Assembly: GCF_013032455.1 (NCBI RefSeq)
Contig: NZ_WQCF01000016.1
Span: 1 to 53,755 of the forward strand
Direction: 5' to 3'
Length of the DNA: 53,755 nucleotides
Source: Ruegeria atlantica
Lineage (GTDB): Bacteria > Pseudomonadota > Alphaproteobacteria > Rhodobacterales > Rhodobacteraceae
This document shows positions 46,465-53,755 of this stretch, piece by piece. Within the stretch, counting starts at the first letter, position 1. Each line of letters starts with the position of its first letter. The notes beneath the pieces were generated by a model, which saw only the letters and a list, made by a program, of their open reading frames with translations, did no database searches and was not told where the DNA came from. Both the position numbers and the translations under genes were made by a program.

Positions 46465-46995
46465 CTAAAATTCCGCCGCTAGAGGCTTCACCTCAGCTTG
46501 TGGAGACACCTCCGCTTGCGCAGGTACGCCCAGTCGAATGGACATCGCACTTGGCGATACTTCAAAAATAGACGCCAGCTTGGTGACCGAAGTTATGCCC
46601 ATTCCAATGTAATTGTTTAGCAAGTTCCACGGCATTAAAATGTCTGCAGCCAACTGGTTGGCTTGAGCTTCCATCCAATTACTAAGACGACTTCTATAGA
46701 GGCCATCATCCGTGATTCCATCGCCAATTGCATCCTTATGTAAGATGTAATGCGCTATCTCGTGCGCCGTGGTAAAGCGCCGACGGTTCTTATGGTGCGC
46801 CTGGTTTACAAATATCGCATAGCCCGAGCTTCCACCGTGCTCTTCAGACTTCATTATCTTTCCGCTCAAATCGTCGGGCCAATTCGGTACGTGGTAAACG
46901 GAAACACCCAAGGCTTGTGCCAAAGGCACAGTTTGCACAGGTGCATCATTTTGATGCTGGCGCACAATACTCATTTTATCGGCATAGGTTAACAT
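46465..46995 (-). CDS. ImmA/IrrE family metallopeptidase
   Basis: A 176-residue protein with the zinc-protease motif TTAHEIAHYIL (HEIAH at 78-82) and the third ligand in WMEAQANQLAADILMP (Glu109), typical of ImmA/IrrE proteases such as Bacillus ImmA and Deinococcus IrrE, which cleave repressors. The usual XRE-type repressor partner is absent beside it. Instead its start overlaps by one base the stop of a small two-helix membrane protein, suggesting coupling. It is A+T-rich relative to ribosomal genes and lies in the rplW-rplB insert. Confidence 0.85.
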   Translation of the reverse strand: MLTYADKMSIVRQHQNDAPVQTVPLAQALGVSVYHVPNWPDDLSGKIMKSEEHGGSSGYAIFVNQAHHKNRRRFTTAHEIAHYILHKDAIGDGITDDGLYRSRLSNWMEAQANQLAADILMPWNLLNNYIGMGITSVTKLASIFEVSPSAMSIRLGVPAQAEVSPQAEVKPLAAEF

Positions 46996-47402
46996 TACTC
47001 TCCCTCCGACGCCGGGACCGCGCTATCAATGGGTGCATCAGCTCCAGAATATCCACCGGGATGCTCAGATAGTCCCGTTTGGGTGCCTTCCTTAGTAAGG
47101 CTGTAAAGCCTCATTTGCTCATCAGCTACCCGTTTTGCCTCCTTTTCAGCGGCATCAATCGCCGCTGTCTTAATACCAGCATAGCCGATAACCCCTAATG
47201 CAGCGACAATAAAACCTACAAGTGCCAGAACAATTTCCAAAATTGTGATGTTAATTGCCAGCATATCTAGGGTGTAGCTGCTAGAGCCCGCCGGCCCGTT
47301 CACGGTAACTTTCTTCATGCTCCACAAGAGATATAGGAACAAAGCAGCAACGGAACAAGCCACAGTCAATATGCACAACATCACGGTCTGTAAAATTTTC
47401 AT
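46995..47402 (-). CDS. Small two-helix membrane protein coupled to the ImmA/IrrE protease
   Basis: A 135-residue protein with no recognised family. Two hydrophobic helices (TVMLCILTVACSVAALFLYLLW and LAINITILEIVLALVGFIVAALGVI) flank a short polar loop. A charged helical segment (AAIDAAEKEAKRVADEQMRLY) and a polar tail follow. Topology suggests a cytoplasmic C terminus. Its stop and the ImmA/IrrE start share a base. It may anchor, be processed by, or regulate the protease; this is inference. Confidence 0.75.
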   Translation of the reverse strand: MKILQTVMLCILTVACSVAALFLYLLWSMKKVTVNGPAGSSSYTLDMLAINITILEIVLALVGFIVAALGVIGYAGIKTAAIDAAEKEAKRVADEQMRLYSLTKEGTQTGLSEHPGGYSGADAPIDSAVPASEGE

Positions 47403-47452
47403 TCTAAAAAGCCTAATTTAGACTGAACAATATGTTAGCCGCGAAACCCCTA

Positions 47453-47490
47453 TAAGTTGAGCACCTTTGGCACAACAAAAAATCGCGCTT
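47453..47490 (+). repeat. Imperfect direct repeat, copy 1
   Basis: This stretch contains TTTGGCACAAC followed by A-rich sequence and CGCGCT. Copy 2 at about 47695-47733 contains TTTGGCACAAT, AAA and GCGCGCT after a similar lead-in (AAGTTGAG against GAGTTAAG). The two copies flank the rplW remnant about 240 bases apart. Confidence 0.5.
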
Positions 47491-47500
47491 TCTTAGGGCT

Positions 47501-47613
47501 CTTTATCTATCTCCAAAGACGTGTCCGTTCACACCGGAGGACATATCGATTGTGTTACCCACTTCCGCGGTCACATATACTTTTCTGACGTCCATCCCTC
47601 AACGCAGCCAAGC
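47501..47613 (-). pseudogene. Decayed copy of the 3' end of rplW (L23)
   Basis: Bases 47534-47592 align without gaps to 49031-49089 at the end of rplW; I count 49 identical of 59. Translated on the minus strand the copy reads DVRKVYVTAEVGNTIDMSSG, against [20 protein letters not shown] in L23. Similarity continues past the L23 stop into the downstream flank (CTTTATCT and CTCC blocks at 47501-47514 against 48995-49008). Toward the 5' side it fades by about 47613, with an in-frame stop. It has no start codon and is a remnant. Confidence 0.8.
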
Positions 47614-47694
47614 GCGGGACAAGGCCGAAGGCCGCCGCGCCAGCGACTGCCCGTACCGGCGGGCTGGCGCTTTGGGGGCGTTTGCGCCTCGCTA

Positions 47695-47733
47695 TGAGTT
47701 AAGATGTATTTGGCACAATAAAGCGCGCTATTC
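47695..47733 (+). repeat. Imperfect direct repeat, copy 2
   Basis: Partner of the repeat at 47453-47490, in the same orientation. It lies between the rplW remnant and the end of the desaturase gene. Confidence 0.5.
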
Positions 47734-47820
47734 AGCCGTTGCGGCGCCATCCCACGGGCAGTCACTGGTACGGCTCATCGCGTTGCTCGGGCGGGTCTCG
47801 GGTTAGGGCGGCTTGCCCCT

Positions 47821-48855
47821 TTACCCATACAGCGCCTTTGCCTCGGCGAAGGACAAGAGGCGGCGGTTCTTTTCGTCCCACAGGTGCAGCCGCGCGTTGG
47901 CGAGGCTCTCGCGGATGGTCATCCGGTTGCTGTTTGCCAGCTCATCATGATCGCGCAGCACTTCGGTCAGGCGGTAGAACGGGATGCGGCTGTACAGGTG
48001 ATGCACATGGTGGATACCGATATTGGCGCTGAACCACTGCAATACGGACGGCAGGATATAATGCGAGCTACCGTGCAGGGCCGCCTCGTGCAGCTGCCAA
48101 TCCGCGTCCGAATCCCAATGCGTTTCTTCGAATTGGTGTTGCACATAAAACAGCCATACTCCGGCAGTTGCCGCAATCAGGGTTGAGGGCAGAAAGATGA
48201 GTAGGACCGGCATCGGGCCGCCAAAGTAGTAGACGGCCAGAAGTGCGGCCAGAATAGCGACATTGGTGCCCATCGCGCTGACCCAGAACCGAACGCTGCC
48301 CGTCAATCCCAAAGGCAGGCGATTTTGGAACAGGAACAAATAGCTGGGGCCAAGAACGAACAGTGTGACGGGATTTCGGTAAACGCGATACCAGAACCGG
48401 TTGATGGGAGTCTTGGACTGGTACTCGGCCACTGTCAGAGTATGGATATCGCCCATTCCCCGCTTGTCCAGGTTGCCCGAACTGTTGTGATGGTAAGAAT
48501 GCGTGCGGCGCCAGACATCATAGGGTGTCAGGGTCAGCACCCCGATCACGCGTCCAACCCAGTCGCTGACAGTCCGGTTCTTGAAGAACGCTCCGTGCCC
48601 GCAATCATGCTGGATCGCAAACAGGCGCAGCAGGAAGGCCGCATTCAGGATCGCAATCGCAAATGCCAGCCAGTAACTGATGGGTAGCGCCATCCAGGAC
48701 AGCGCCCAAAGCACAAAGAATGGGATAATGCTGACACCCAGCTCAAATGAACTGCGCCACTGGTTGGGTTCGCGATACTTAGCAAGTGTCGTGACCCAAT
48801 CCCGCGCCGAGGTCTTTTCTGGGTTGCCCCGTGTCGAGAGAGAGGGTTCGGTCAT
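47821..48855 (-). CDS. Membrane fatty acid desaturase
   Basis: A 344-residue di-iron membrane desaturase. The three histidine boxes are HDCGH (83-87), HSYHH (119-123) and HHVHH (282-286), within hydrophobic segments (for example YWLAFAIAILNAAFLL). It would introduce double bonds into acyl chains of membrane lipids using an electron donor such as ferredoxin. It is inserted between rplW and rplB and is bracketed by the true rplW end and the decayed rplW copy. Confidence 0.88.
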   Translation of the reverse strand: MTEPSLSTRGNPEKTSARDWVTTLAKYREPNQWRSSFELGVSIIPFFVLWALSWMALPISYWLAFAIAILNAAFLLRLFAIQHDCGHGAFFKNRTVSDWVGRVIGVLTLTPYDVWRRTHSYHHNSSGNLDKRGMGDIHTLTVAEYQSKTPINRFWYRVYRNPVTLFVLGPSYLFLFQNRLPLGLTGSVRFWVSAMGTNVAILAALLAVYYFGGPMPVLLIFLPSTLIAATAGVWLFYVQHQFEETHWDSDADWQLHEAALHGSSHYILPSVLQWFSANIGIHHVHHLYSRIPFYRLTEVLRDHDELANSNRMTIRESLANARLHLWDEKNRRLLSFAEAKALYG

Positions 48856-48975
48856 GCGCCTGCCATGTTTTTGTTTGTGGGAAACCGGATAGACACCCCA
48901 CTCAGGATAGCAAGTGAATTCCGGGAAAAACGCCTAATTTGCGCTCAATTCTTGGTGTTGCCTCCTAAAGAAAAA

Positions 48976-48993
48976 CCCCCGCTTTCGCGGGGG
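48976..48993 (-). terminator. Terminator after rplW
   Basis: CCCCCGC (48976-48982) pairs with GCGGGGG (48987-48993) around TTTC. On the minus strand it leads into TTTTTCTTT. It ends the rpsJ-rplC-rplD-rplW block about 30 bases past the rplW stop. Confidence 0.92.
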
Positions 48994-49023
48994 CCTTTAT
49001 CTCTCTCCACAAACGTGATCCGA

Positions 49024-49320
49024 TCAGAGACCGGTGGATACGTCGATGGTGTTACCCTCTTCCAGGGTCACATATGCTTTTTTGACGTCTTTCCGACGGC
49101 CCAGCTGGCCGCGGAACCGCTTGACCTTGCCTTTGGTCACGGTGGTGTTCACCGCTTTGACCTTCACACCAAACAGCGCCTCAACGGCCTCTTTGATCTG
49201 CGGCTTGTTGCTGTCGATCGCCACTTCAAAGACAACCGCGCCGTTTTCGGACGCCATGGTCGACTTTTCGGTGATGATCGGCTTGCGGATCACGTCGTAG
49301 TGTTCTGCCTTCGCGCTCAT
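49024..49320 (-). CDS. rplW: 50S ribosomal protein L23
   Basis: A 98-residue protein at the exit tunnel and a docking site for trigger factor and SRP. Signature: [20 protein letters not shown] and [21 protein letters not shown]. The start overlaps rplD by four bases. It is complete here; a decayed copy of its 3' end lies 1.5 kb downstream. Confidence 0.97.
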   Translation of the reverse strand: MSAKAEHYDVIRKPIITEKSTMASENGAVVFEVAIDSNKPQIKEAVEALFGVKVKAVNTTVTKGKVKRFRGQLGRRKDVKKAYVTLEEGNTIDVSTGL

Positions 49321-49934
49321 TTCAGACGAGCCTCCAGTGCTTCGACAGCCGCTTTGGTGAGCACCAGGGTGTCACGCTTGAGGATGTCATAAACGTTTGC
49401 ACCCATCGACGGCAGGATATCCAGACCTTCGATGTTGCGCGACGCCTTCAGGAAACCTTCGTTCACGGTCGCGCCGTCGATGACCAGAGCGCGTTTCCAG
49501 CCCAGGTTTGCAACCTGTTTGGCCAGAGCGGCGGTCTTGCCTTCGGCTTCGGCGTTCTCGATCACAACCAGTTCACCTGCCTTGGCTTTCGCCGACAGAG
49601 CGTGGCGCAGGCCAAGCTTACGGAACTTCTTCGGCAGGTCGTGGCCGTGCGAACGAGGGGTCGGGCCCTTGTAGATACCACCTTTGCGGAAGATCGGCGC
49701 GTTACGGTCACCATGGCGTGCGCCACCGGTGCCCTTCTGGCGATAGATCTTCTTGGTCGAGTAGCTGGTTTCCGAGCGGGTCTTCACCTTGTGGGTGCCG
49801 GCCTGCGCGTTGTTGCGCTGCCAACGGACCACACGGTGCAGGATGTCCGCACGCGGCTCGAGCCCGAACAGATCGGCGTTCAGCTCGATGTCGCCGGCTT
49901 TGCCGCCGTCCAGTTTGATTACATCAAGTTTCAT
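49317..49934 (-). CDS. rplD: 50S ribosomal protein L4
   Basis: A 205-residue protein. Typical segments are [20 protein letters not shown] with [20 protein letters not shown], the extended loop into the tunnel. In E. coli L4 also controls the S10 operon leader; that is not demonstrable here. It overlaps rplC by four bases. Confidence 0.97.
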   Translation of the reverse strand: MKLDVIKLDGGKAGDIELNADLFGLEPRADILHRVVRWQRNNAQAGTHKVKTRSETSYSTKKIYRQKGTGGARHGDRNAPIFRKGGIYKGPTPRSHGHDLPKKFRKLGLRHALSAKAKAGELVVIENAEAEGKTAALAKQVANLGWKRALVIDGATVNEGFLKASRNIEGLDILPSMGANVYDILKRDTLVLTKAAVEALEARLK

Positions 49935-50656
49935 GCTTCACCACCTTCCGCGGGAGCTTCTTCCGCAGGTGCTTCGGTTGCAGCCGATTTCACAGCAGCC
50001 GGGAAAGGCAGGCCTTCCGGTGCTTTCTTCTTCACGGCGTCCTTGACGGTGACCCAGCCCGATTTCGGTCCGGGAACGGCGCCTTTGATGAAGACCAGAC
50101 CACGGTCGGCGTCGGTTTTGACGACTTCCAGGTTCTGGGTGGTTACACGGGCAGCACCCATGTGACCGGCCATCTTCTTGCCTTTGAAAACCTTGCCCGG
50201 GTCCTGACACTGACCGGTCGAACCGTGCGAACGGTGGCTGATCGAAACACCGTGCGAGGCGCGCAGACCACCGAAGTTGTGGCGCTTCATCGCACCGGCA
50301 AAGCCTTTACCGATCGAGGTGCCCGAAACGTCAACCTTCTGACCTTCCAGGAAGTGTTCTGCCGAAATCTCGGCGCCCACTTCGATCAGGCCATCTTCGG
50401 AGACGCGGAACTCGGCCAGCTTACGCTTGGGCTCAACCTTGGCAGCGGCATAGTGACCGCGCATGGCCTTCGAGGTGCGTTTTGCCTTGGCTGCACCGGC
50501 GCCCAGCTGAACGGCGGTGTAGCCGTCTTTGTCAGCGGTGCGCTGTGCAACAACCTGCAGGTTGTCCAGGTGAAGAACGGTCACAGGAATCTGCTTGCCG
50601 TCTTCCATGAACAGGCGGGTCATGCCAACTTTTTTTGCGATAATACCAGAGCGCAT
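49931..50656 (-). CDS. rplC: 50S ribosomal protein L3
   Basis: A 241-residue protein with the L3 segment [20 protein letters not shown] followed by [21 protein letters not shown]. The C-terminal Glu/Ala-rich tail ([12 protein letters not shown]) is an extension common in this group. It lies 18 bases after rpsJ. Confidence 0.97.
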   Translation of the reverse strand: MRSGIIAKKVGMTRLFMEDGKQIPVTVLHLDNLQVVAQRTADKDGYTAVQLGAGAAKAKRTSKAMRGHYAAAKVEPKRKLAEFRVSEDGLIEVGAEISAEHFLEGQKVDVSGTSIGKGFAGAMKRHNFGGLRASHGVSISHRSHGSTGQCQDPGKVFKGKKMAGHMGAARVTTQNLEVVKTDADRGLVFIKGAVPGPKSGWVTVKDAVKKKAPEGLPFPAAVKSAATEAPAEEAPAEGGEA

Positions 50657-50674
50657 AATCTATACCCTCCGATC

Positions 50675-50989
50675 TTACGACTGCAGCTTGATCTCGACGT
50701 CCACACCAGCAGCGAGGTCGAGCTTCATCAGCGCGTCAACGGTCTGGGGGGTCGGATCAACGATGTCGAGCAGACGCTTGTGCGTACGGATCTCGAACTG
50801 GTCGCGGGATTTCTTGTCAACGTGAGGGCCACGGAGAACCGTGAACTTCTCGATCTTGTTCGGCAGCGGGATCGGGCCGCGCACGTTCGCGCCGGTCCGC
50901 TTGGCAGTGTTGACGATCTCTTGCGTGCTGGCATCCAGAACGCGATAGTCAAATGCCTTCAGCCGAATACGGATGTTTTGGCTTTGCAT
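50675..50989 (-). CDS. rpsJ: 30S ribosomal protein S10
   Basis: A 104-residue protein beginning [19 protein letters not shown] with [21 protein letters not shown] and [12 protein letters not shown]. It is also the NusE antitermination factor. It is the first gene of the S10 block, and normally follows tuf within one transcript in alphaproteobacteria. Here 2.6 kb and a terminator separate them. Confidence 0.98.
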   Translation of the reverse strand: MQSQNIRIRLKAFDYRVLDASTQEIVNTAKRTGANVRGPIPLPNKIEKFTVLRGPHVDKKSRDQFEIRTHKRLLDIVDPTPQTVDALMKLDLAAGVDVEIKLQS

Positions 50990-51062
50990 ATTAACAGCCT
51001 TTTATCAGGCGTTGAGGTTGAGAGGAGGACAGACGCGCATCGCCAACCCTCTTCGAACCCAA

Positions 51063-51084
51063 AAGGCGGGAATCACCCCGCCTT
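51063..51084 (-). terminator. Hairpin in the rpsJ leader: terminator or attenuator
   Basis: AAGGCGGG (51063-51070) pairs with CCCGCCTT (51077-51084) around 6 bases. On the minus strand it leads into TTTTGGGTT. It lies after the acyltransferase stop but also downstream of the candidate rpsJ promoter, so it would end the upstream transcript and sit inside the rpsJ leader as a possible attenuator. Confidence 0.7.
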
Positions 51085-51108
51085 GATGTTCTTGTTGAGA
51101 ACTCGCGC

Positions 51109-51137
51109 GCTATACATGTGTCTTGTATACTTCGCAA
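51109..51137 (-). promoter_or_regulatory. Candidate promoter for rpsJ-rplC-rplD-rplW
   Basis: On the minus strand TTGCGA (complement of 51132-51137) and TATAGC (complement of 51109-51114) have exactly 17 bases between them. They lie about 120 bases before rpsJ. The predicted leader of about 110 nt contains the hairpin at 51063-51084. Confidence 0.6.
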
Positions 51138-51241
51138 GAACTATTGTCCGCAATGTACAGCGGTTTGTCTCCGACCCGAACGACTCTGTTCACGCAAAAC
51201 ATCAAAGCAAAGAAGAGCGTGGCTTATGATTCAGCCGAATG

Positions 51242-52342
51242 CTATTGATCTTTAACATTTTCGGCGACTGAGTTTTGCCAAAGTAACTTAACTTTTCTAC
51301 GAATTTTTCCGATTGGGCGCTCAAACACAGATGCAAACAGCAACCCGACGGCAAGCGATCCAAGCAAAAGAAATATATCACGACCGGGTATCTCAGGAAT
51401 GAATGTGTTCAGAAGCTGCAGAGTTGGGTAGTGCACTACGTAGATCGAAAAACTGGCACCAGCGATCCAATTAAGCAATCGAAACCGAGCGCCCTGCCCT
51501 GTGAAAATCACAGAGACTCCCATCAAGTGACAAACTGTAAAGACGCCAATCATGTTATTCCAAATGAACTCATCAGAAAATCCCAGAACAAAACGGGCAT
51601 CATCTACATTCAATGTGGCTGCAGTAGCACTGGAAAGCACCTCAGGCACACCGCCAAACTGGCACGCGATGTAAGCCAAAGGCCCCAGAACGGCCAATGC
51701 AACACCCATAGCATAGGACACACGCATCGGTCCCTCAGACTTAAGCCAATGCCAAAATCCCACACCAAACAACCAGGCAGGCATCAAAAGTAGAATATCA
51801 AGGCCGAAAACCATCATGCCCAAGGCCAACACACTTAGCCTGTTTGAACCTCGAAGAAAAAAGGCAACGCCAAACAAAAAGTAGTAAGCGGCCTCGTAGC
51901 TGAGGGACCAGAGCGGGCCATTGCTTCCAAGTCGCAACCTCCCGAACAACCCCCACTCGTTTGAAAAGCTCAATCCCCGAAGCAGAAATTCATCAACGGG
52001 AAGAGGTTGGAAGAACATGGGTGGATAGGCCGCGGGGTCGTGACGACTGCCGATTGCATCGAAGATCAGCGTAAGGACAAGCGCAGGCAACATAACCGAC
52101 CACAGACGTGTCAGACGATTAAAGGCAAACCGTCCAGGCTCTGCATCGCGATCGGCAGCATAGGCAATAACGCAGCCAGAAATCACGAAGAAAACGATGA
52201 CGGCGTCGCTTCCGACATTCCAGTCTCGCAAAAATATGTACTTGGAATCCGTGAACCTAGGATAAGCCCAATGCGAGAGGACGACGACAAGCGTGGCAAG
52301 TGCCCGAAGAACATCCAGCCAGATCGAAACACCCCGCGTCAT
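51242..52342 (-). CDS. Acyltransferase 3 (OafA/NodX-like) integral membrane protein
   Basis: A 366-residue protein with about ten hydrophobic helices. The family start is ISIWLDVLRALATLVVVLSH-like, with the catalytic His in VVLSHW; VFFVISGCVIAYA and the later SFSIYVVHYP segment are typical of acyltransferase family 3. Such enzymes acylate surface sugars or lipids. Its start overlaps the sterol-desaturase-family gene by four bases, so they form a two-gene operon. A+T content is higher than in ribosomal genes. Confidence 0.87.
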   Translation of the reverse strand: MTRGVSIWLDVLRALATLVVVLSHWAYPRFTDSKYIFLRDWNVGSDAVIVFFVISGCVIAYAADRDAEPGRFAFNRLTRLWSVMLPALVLTLIFDAIGSRHDPAAYPPMFFQPLPVDEFLLRGLSFSNEWGLFGRLRLGSNGPLWSLSYEAAYYFLFGVAFFLRGSNRLSVLALGMMVFGLDILLLMPAWLFGVGFWHWLKSEGPMRVSYAMGVALAVLGPLAYIACQFGGVPEVLSSATAATLNVDDARFVLGFSDEFIWNNMIGVFTVCHLMGVSVIFTGQGARFRLLNWIAGASFSIYVVHYPTLQLLNTFIPEIPGRDIFLLLGSLAVGLLFASVFERPIGKIRRKVKLLWQNSVAENVKDQ

Positions 52343-53346
52343 TGCTTTTGACTGGCTGACGGCTTTTGGTCTTTGTCGGTCGAACGCTGGATGCGAGGCA
52401 TTCCCGACACTTCTTCAAAACTGTCCAAGAAAGGCCTTACGAACGCATCTTTTAAGGTGGCGTGGGGTTGCTCAATTTTCACCCCTTGGGCATCAGCAAT
52501 GCCAAATTCCAGTTTTTCCTCTGTCTTCGGAATATAGAGTGTTCCGAAAATCCAGTCCCAAAGAGCGAAAACTTCTCCATAATTTTTATTGTGGTGCTTT
52601 ACGGCGCAAGAGTGGTGGATTTGATGCTGAGCAGGAGAGATGAAAATATGTTCCAGCACCGGTCCGAAACTTAGCCACACATGGCTGTGTCGCAGGTTCG
52701 CTCCGAACAAGTTGAACAGAAAATACCCCGCATTGGCGCCACCGATGGTCAGCAGGTCAATCTTGCCAATCAGCAGAAATAGCATCAACGCTTGTGCGAC
52801 CCCCACACCAAGGCTCATCATCAAGTTGCGGATCAGAATATAGACTGGGTGAATGCGGCTAACCGTGAGTGGAGTCAAAACCTCGGCCGAATGATGCAAC
52901 GAGTGGAATGGCCACAACACTCTGCTTTCATGATGCAAATAATGCGTCCAATATTTACAGAAATCGGCAGTCATGACGATGATCAGGGTCGCCAAGGCGC
53001 TTCGACCCCAGGTGACATCCAGCGGCTGAAACGCTGCGCCCTGCAAGGAAATTAGCTTGGTCAGCAGAATATCGACCACAACTGGCGCAAACAGGACAGC
53101 GCCGAAAAATCCGAATGCCCCCAGCACAAAATTCACGAGAAAAACCTGAATGTCGACAAGGTTAGAACGATGAAAATAGATTTCGCGCGGGAAAATGAAA
53201 CGAAGAAATCCTGTTGGGCGGCCGCGAAAGTGCCAAATTGCGTATACTATGAATACGCAAACACACAGATGGAGAATTGCGAAACGCGATCCCCACGACC
53301 AGAATAGGCTTCCAAATGAAGCGCTGATCTCTCTAATTAAATCCAA
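52339..53346 (-). CDS. Sterol desaturase/fatty acid hydroxylase family membrane protein
   Basis: A 335-residue membrane di-iron protein. Histidine clusters are HYLHH (135-139), HSLHH (148-152) and HQIHH (241-245), in the order of the fatty acid hydroxylase superfamily. It would hydroxylate or desaturate a lipid, but the substrate is unknown; bacteria of this kind seldom make sterols. It is coupled to the acyltransferase by a four-base overlap, suggesting joint modification of an envelope lipid. Inserted between tuf and rpsJ. Confidence 0.87.
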   Translation of the reverse strand: MDLIREISASFGSLFWSWGSRFAILHLCVCVFIVYAIWHFRGRPTGFLRFIFPREIYFHRSNLVDIQVFLVNFVLGAFGFFGAVLFAPVVVDILLTKLISLQGAAFQPLDVTWGRSALATLIIVMTADFCKYWTHYLHHESRVLWPFHSLHHSAEVLTPLTVSRIHPVYILIRNLMMSLGVGVAQALMLFLLIGKIDLLTIGGANAGYFLFNLFGANLRHSHVWLSFGPVLEHIFISPAQHQIHHSCAVKHHNKNYGEVFALWDWIFGTLYIPKTEEKLEFGIADAQGVKIEQPHATLKDAFVRPFLDSFEEVSGMPRIQRSTDKDQKPSASQKQ

Positions 53347-53558
53347 CTTCTCACTCCGTAACTGGAGCGCGACAACTTTTCAACGCGCGCTCTTGGACAC
53401 AATACCTGGGTAATTGGCGGAAATGATGGCAAAGAGCGGAAACTAAAAAAATTCTCGGGAATTGTGGCAATTCCGATGTGGCCTTTCAAAACTATCAATG
53501 AACAGCGGACAGAACAGAAAATGTGTGGAGCTTTAGCAATGCCATTGGCTGTTCAAAA

Positions 53559-53584
53559 AAAGGGCGCCCCGAGGGACGCCCTTT
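53559..53584 (-). terminator. Terminator after tuf
   Basis: AAAGGGCG (53559-53566) pairs with CGCCCTTT (53577-53584). On the minus strand the hairpin leads into a run of eight T (the A-run ending just before 53561). It ends the tuf transcript about 25 bases past the stop. Confidence 0.9.
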
Positions 53585-53609
53585 CCGTCTGATCATTCGC
53601 TTGCGCGAA

Positions 53610-53755
53610 TTACTCGATAATTTTCGACACAACGCCGGCGCCGACGGTGCGGCCGCCTTCGCGGATGGCGAAGCGCAGGCCGTTTTCCATCGCGATCGGC
53701 GCGATCAGCTCAACGCCGAACGACACGTTGTCGCCGGGCATAACCATTTCGGTGC
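53610..53755 (-). CDS. tuf: Elongation factor Tu, C-terminal part (cut by the window edge)
   Basis: The frame runs into the right edge and ends in TAA at 53612-53610. The encoded end contains [20 protein letters not shown] and [20 protein letters not shown], the domain III end of EF-Tu, and closes with IIE. EF-Tu delivers aminoacyl-tRNA to the ribosome. Only the last 48 or so residues are in the window. Confidence 0.97.
   Translation of the reverse strand, partial: TEMVMPGDNVSFGVELIAPIAMENGLRFAIREGGRTVGAGVVSKIIE

Larger units (their letters stand above)
47403..47820. other. Non-coding stretch with rplW remnant and repeats
   Basis: These 418 bases hold no convincing intact gene. They contain the degenerate rplW 3' copy, two imperfect direct repeats around 47453-47490 and 47695-47733, and a GC-rich inverted repeat GCGCCAGC (47637-47644) with GCTGGCGC (47663-47670). 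The composition is a patchwork of A+T-rich and G+C-rich parts, as expected at a recombination scar. Confidence 0.7.

Noticed and set aside
1..53755. CRISPR arrays, insertion sequences, prophage or integrase genes
   Set aside because: No regularly spaced repeats, transposase-like or integrase-like proteins were seen on either strand.

Overview
The window looks like chromosome of a marine alphaproteobacterium of the order Rhodobacterales (Roseobacter group, Ruegeria-like). The grounds are the style of the encoded proteins, the high-GC codon use, a general L-amino-acid ABC transporter of the AapJQMP type, an ATP12 chaperone gene, and a ribosomal supercluster without rpsD, rpmJ or infA. This is judged from gene content and sequence style only; no database was searched.

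Bases 1-26800 carry housekeeping and envelope genes in several short operons. In order they are: the tail of an unknown membrane protein and tRNA-Arg(ACG); a minus-strand trio (TVP38-like membrane protein, disulfide oxidoreductase, histidine kinase); a plus-strand run rpmH-rnpA-yidD-ttcA-(degenerate GGDEF)EAL-yidC-MOSC-engB-argB-ferredoxin-like-sixA; the minus-strand aapJQMP transporter; a minus-strand run degQ-like, rarA, rluC-like, HAD phosphatase, ATP12; an exported DUF3300/DUF2950 pair; and an orphan TAXI-type binding protein.

Bases 26870 to the right edge hold the S10-spc-alpha ribosomal protein supercluster, all on the minus strand. Read in the direction of transcription it runs: tuf (partial), rpsJ-rplC-rplD-rplW, rplB-rpsS-rplV-rpsC-rplP, rpmC-rpsQ-rplN-rplX-rplE-rpsN-rpsH-rplF-rplR-rpsE-rpmD, rplO-secY-adk, rpsM-rpsK-rpoA-rplQ. 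Gene order is canonical, but the cluster is cut at four joints by non-ribosomal genes. Between tuf and rpsJ sit a sterol-desaturase-family protein and an acyltransferase. Between rplW and rplB sit a fatty-acid desaturase, a small membrane protein and an ImmA/IrrE protease. Between rplP and rpmC sit a PIN-like protein, a 2OG-Fe(II) oxygenase-like protein, an NhaD/ArsB-type transporter, a CBS protein and an AA_synth-family protein. Between rpmD and rplO sit a glycosyltransferase-like protein, a DUF1127 protein and a sulfotransferase.

The most interesting pattern is how these cuts are managed. Each upstream ribosomal block ends in an intrinsic terminator (after tuf, rplW, rplP and rpmD). Three of the four restarted blocks have a sigma70-like promoter with an exact 17-bp spacer (before rpsJ, rpmC and rplO), and a fifth-block promoter lies inside the adk-rpsM gap. 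In the rplW-rplB gap there is also a decayed second copy of the 3' end of rplW, so the desaturase gene is bracketed by direct repeats of the rplW tail. That is a direct trace of how at least one cargo arrived. I found no transposase, integrase, CRISPR array or complete known defence system.
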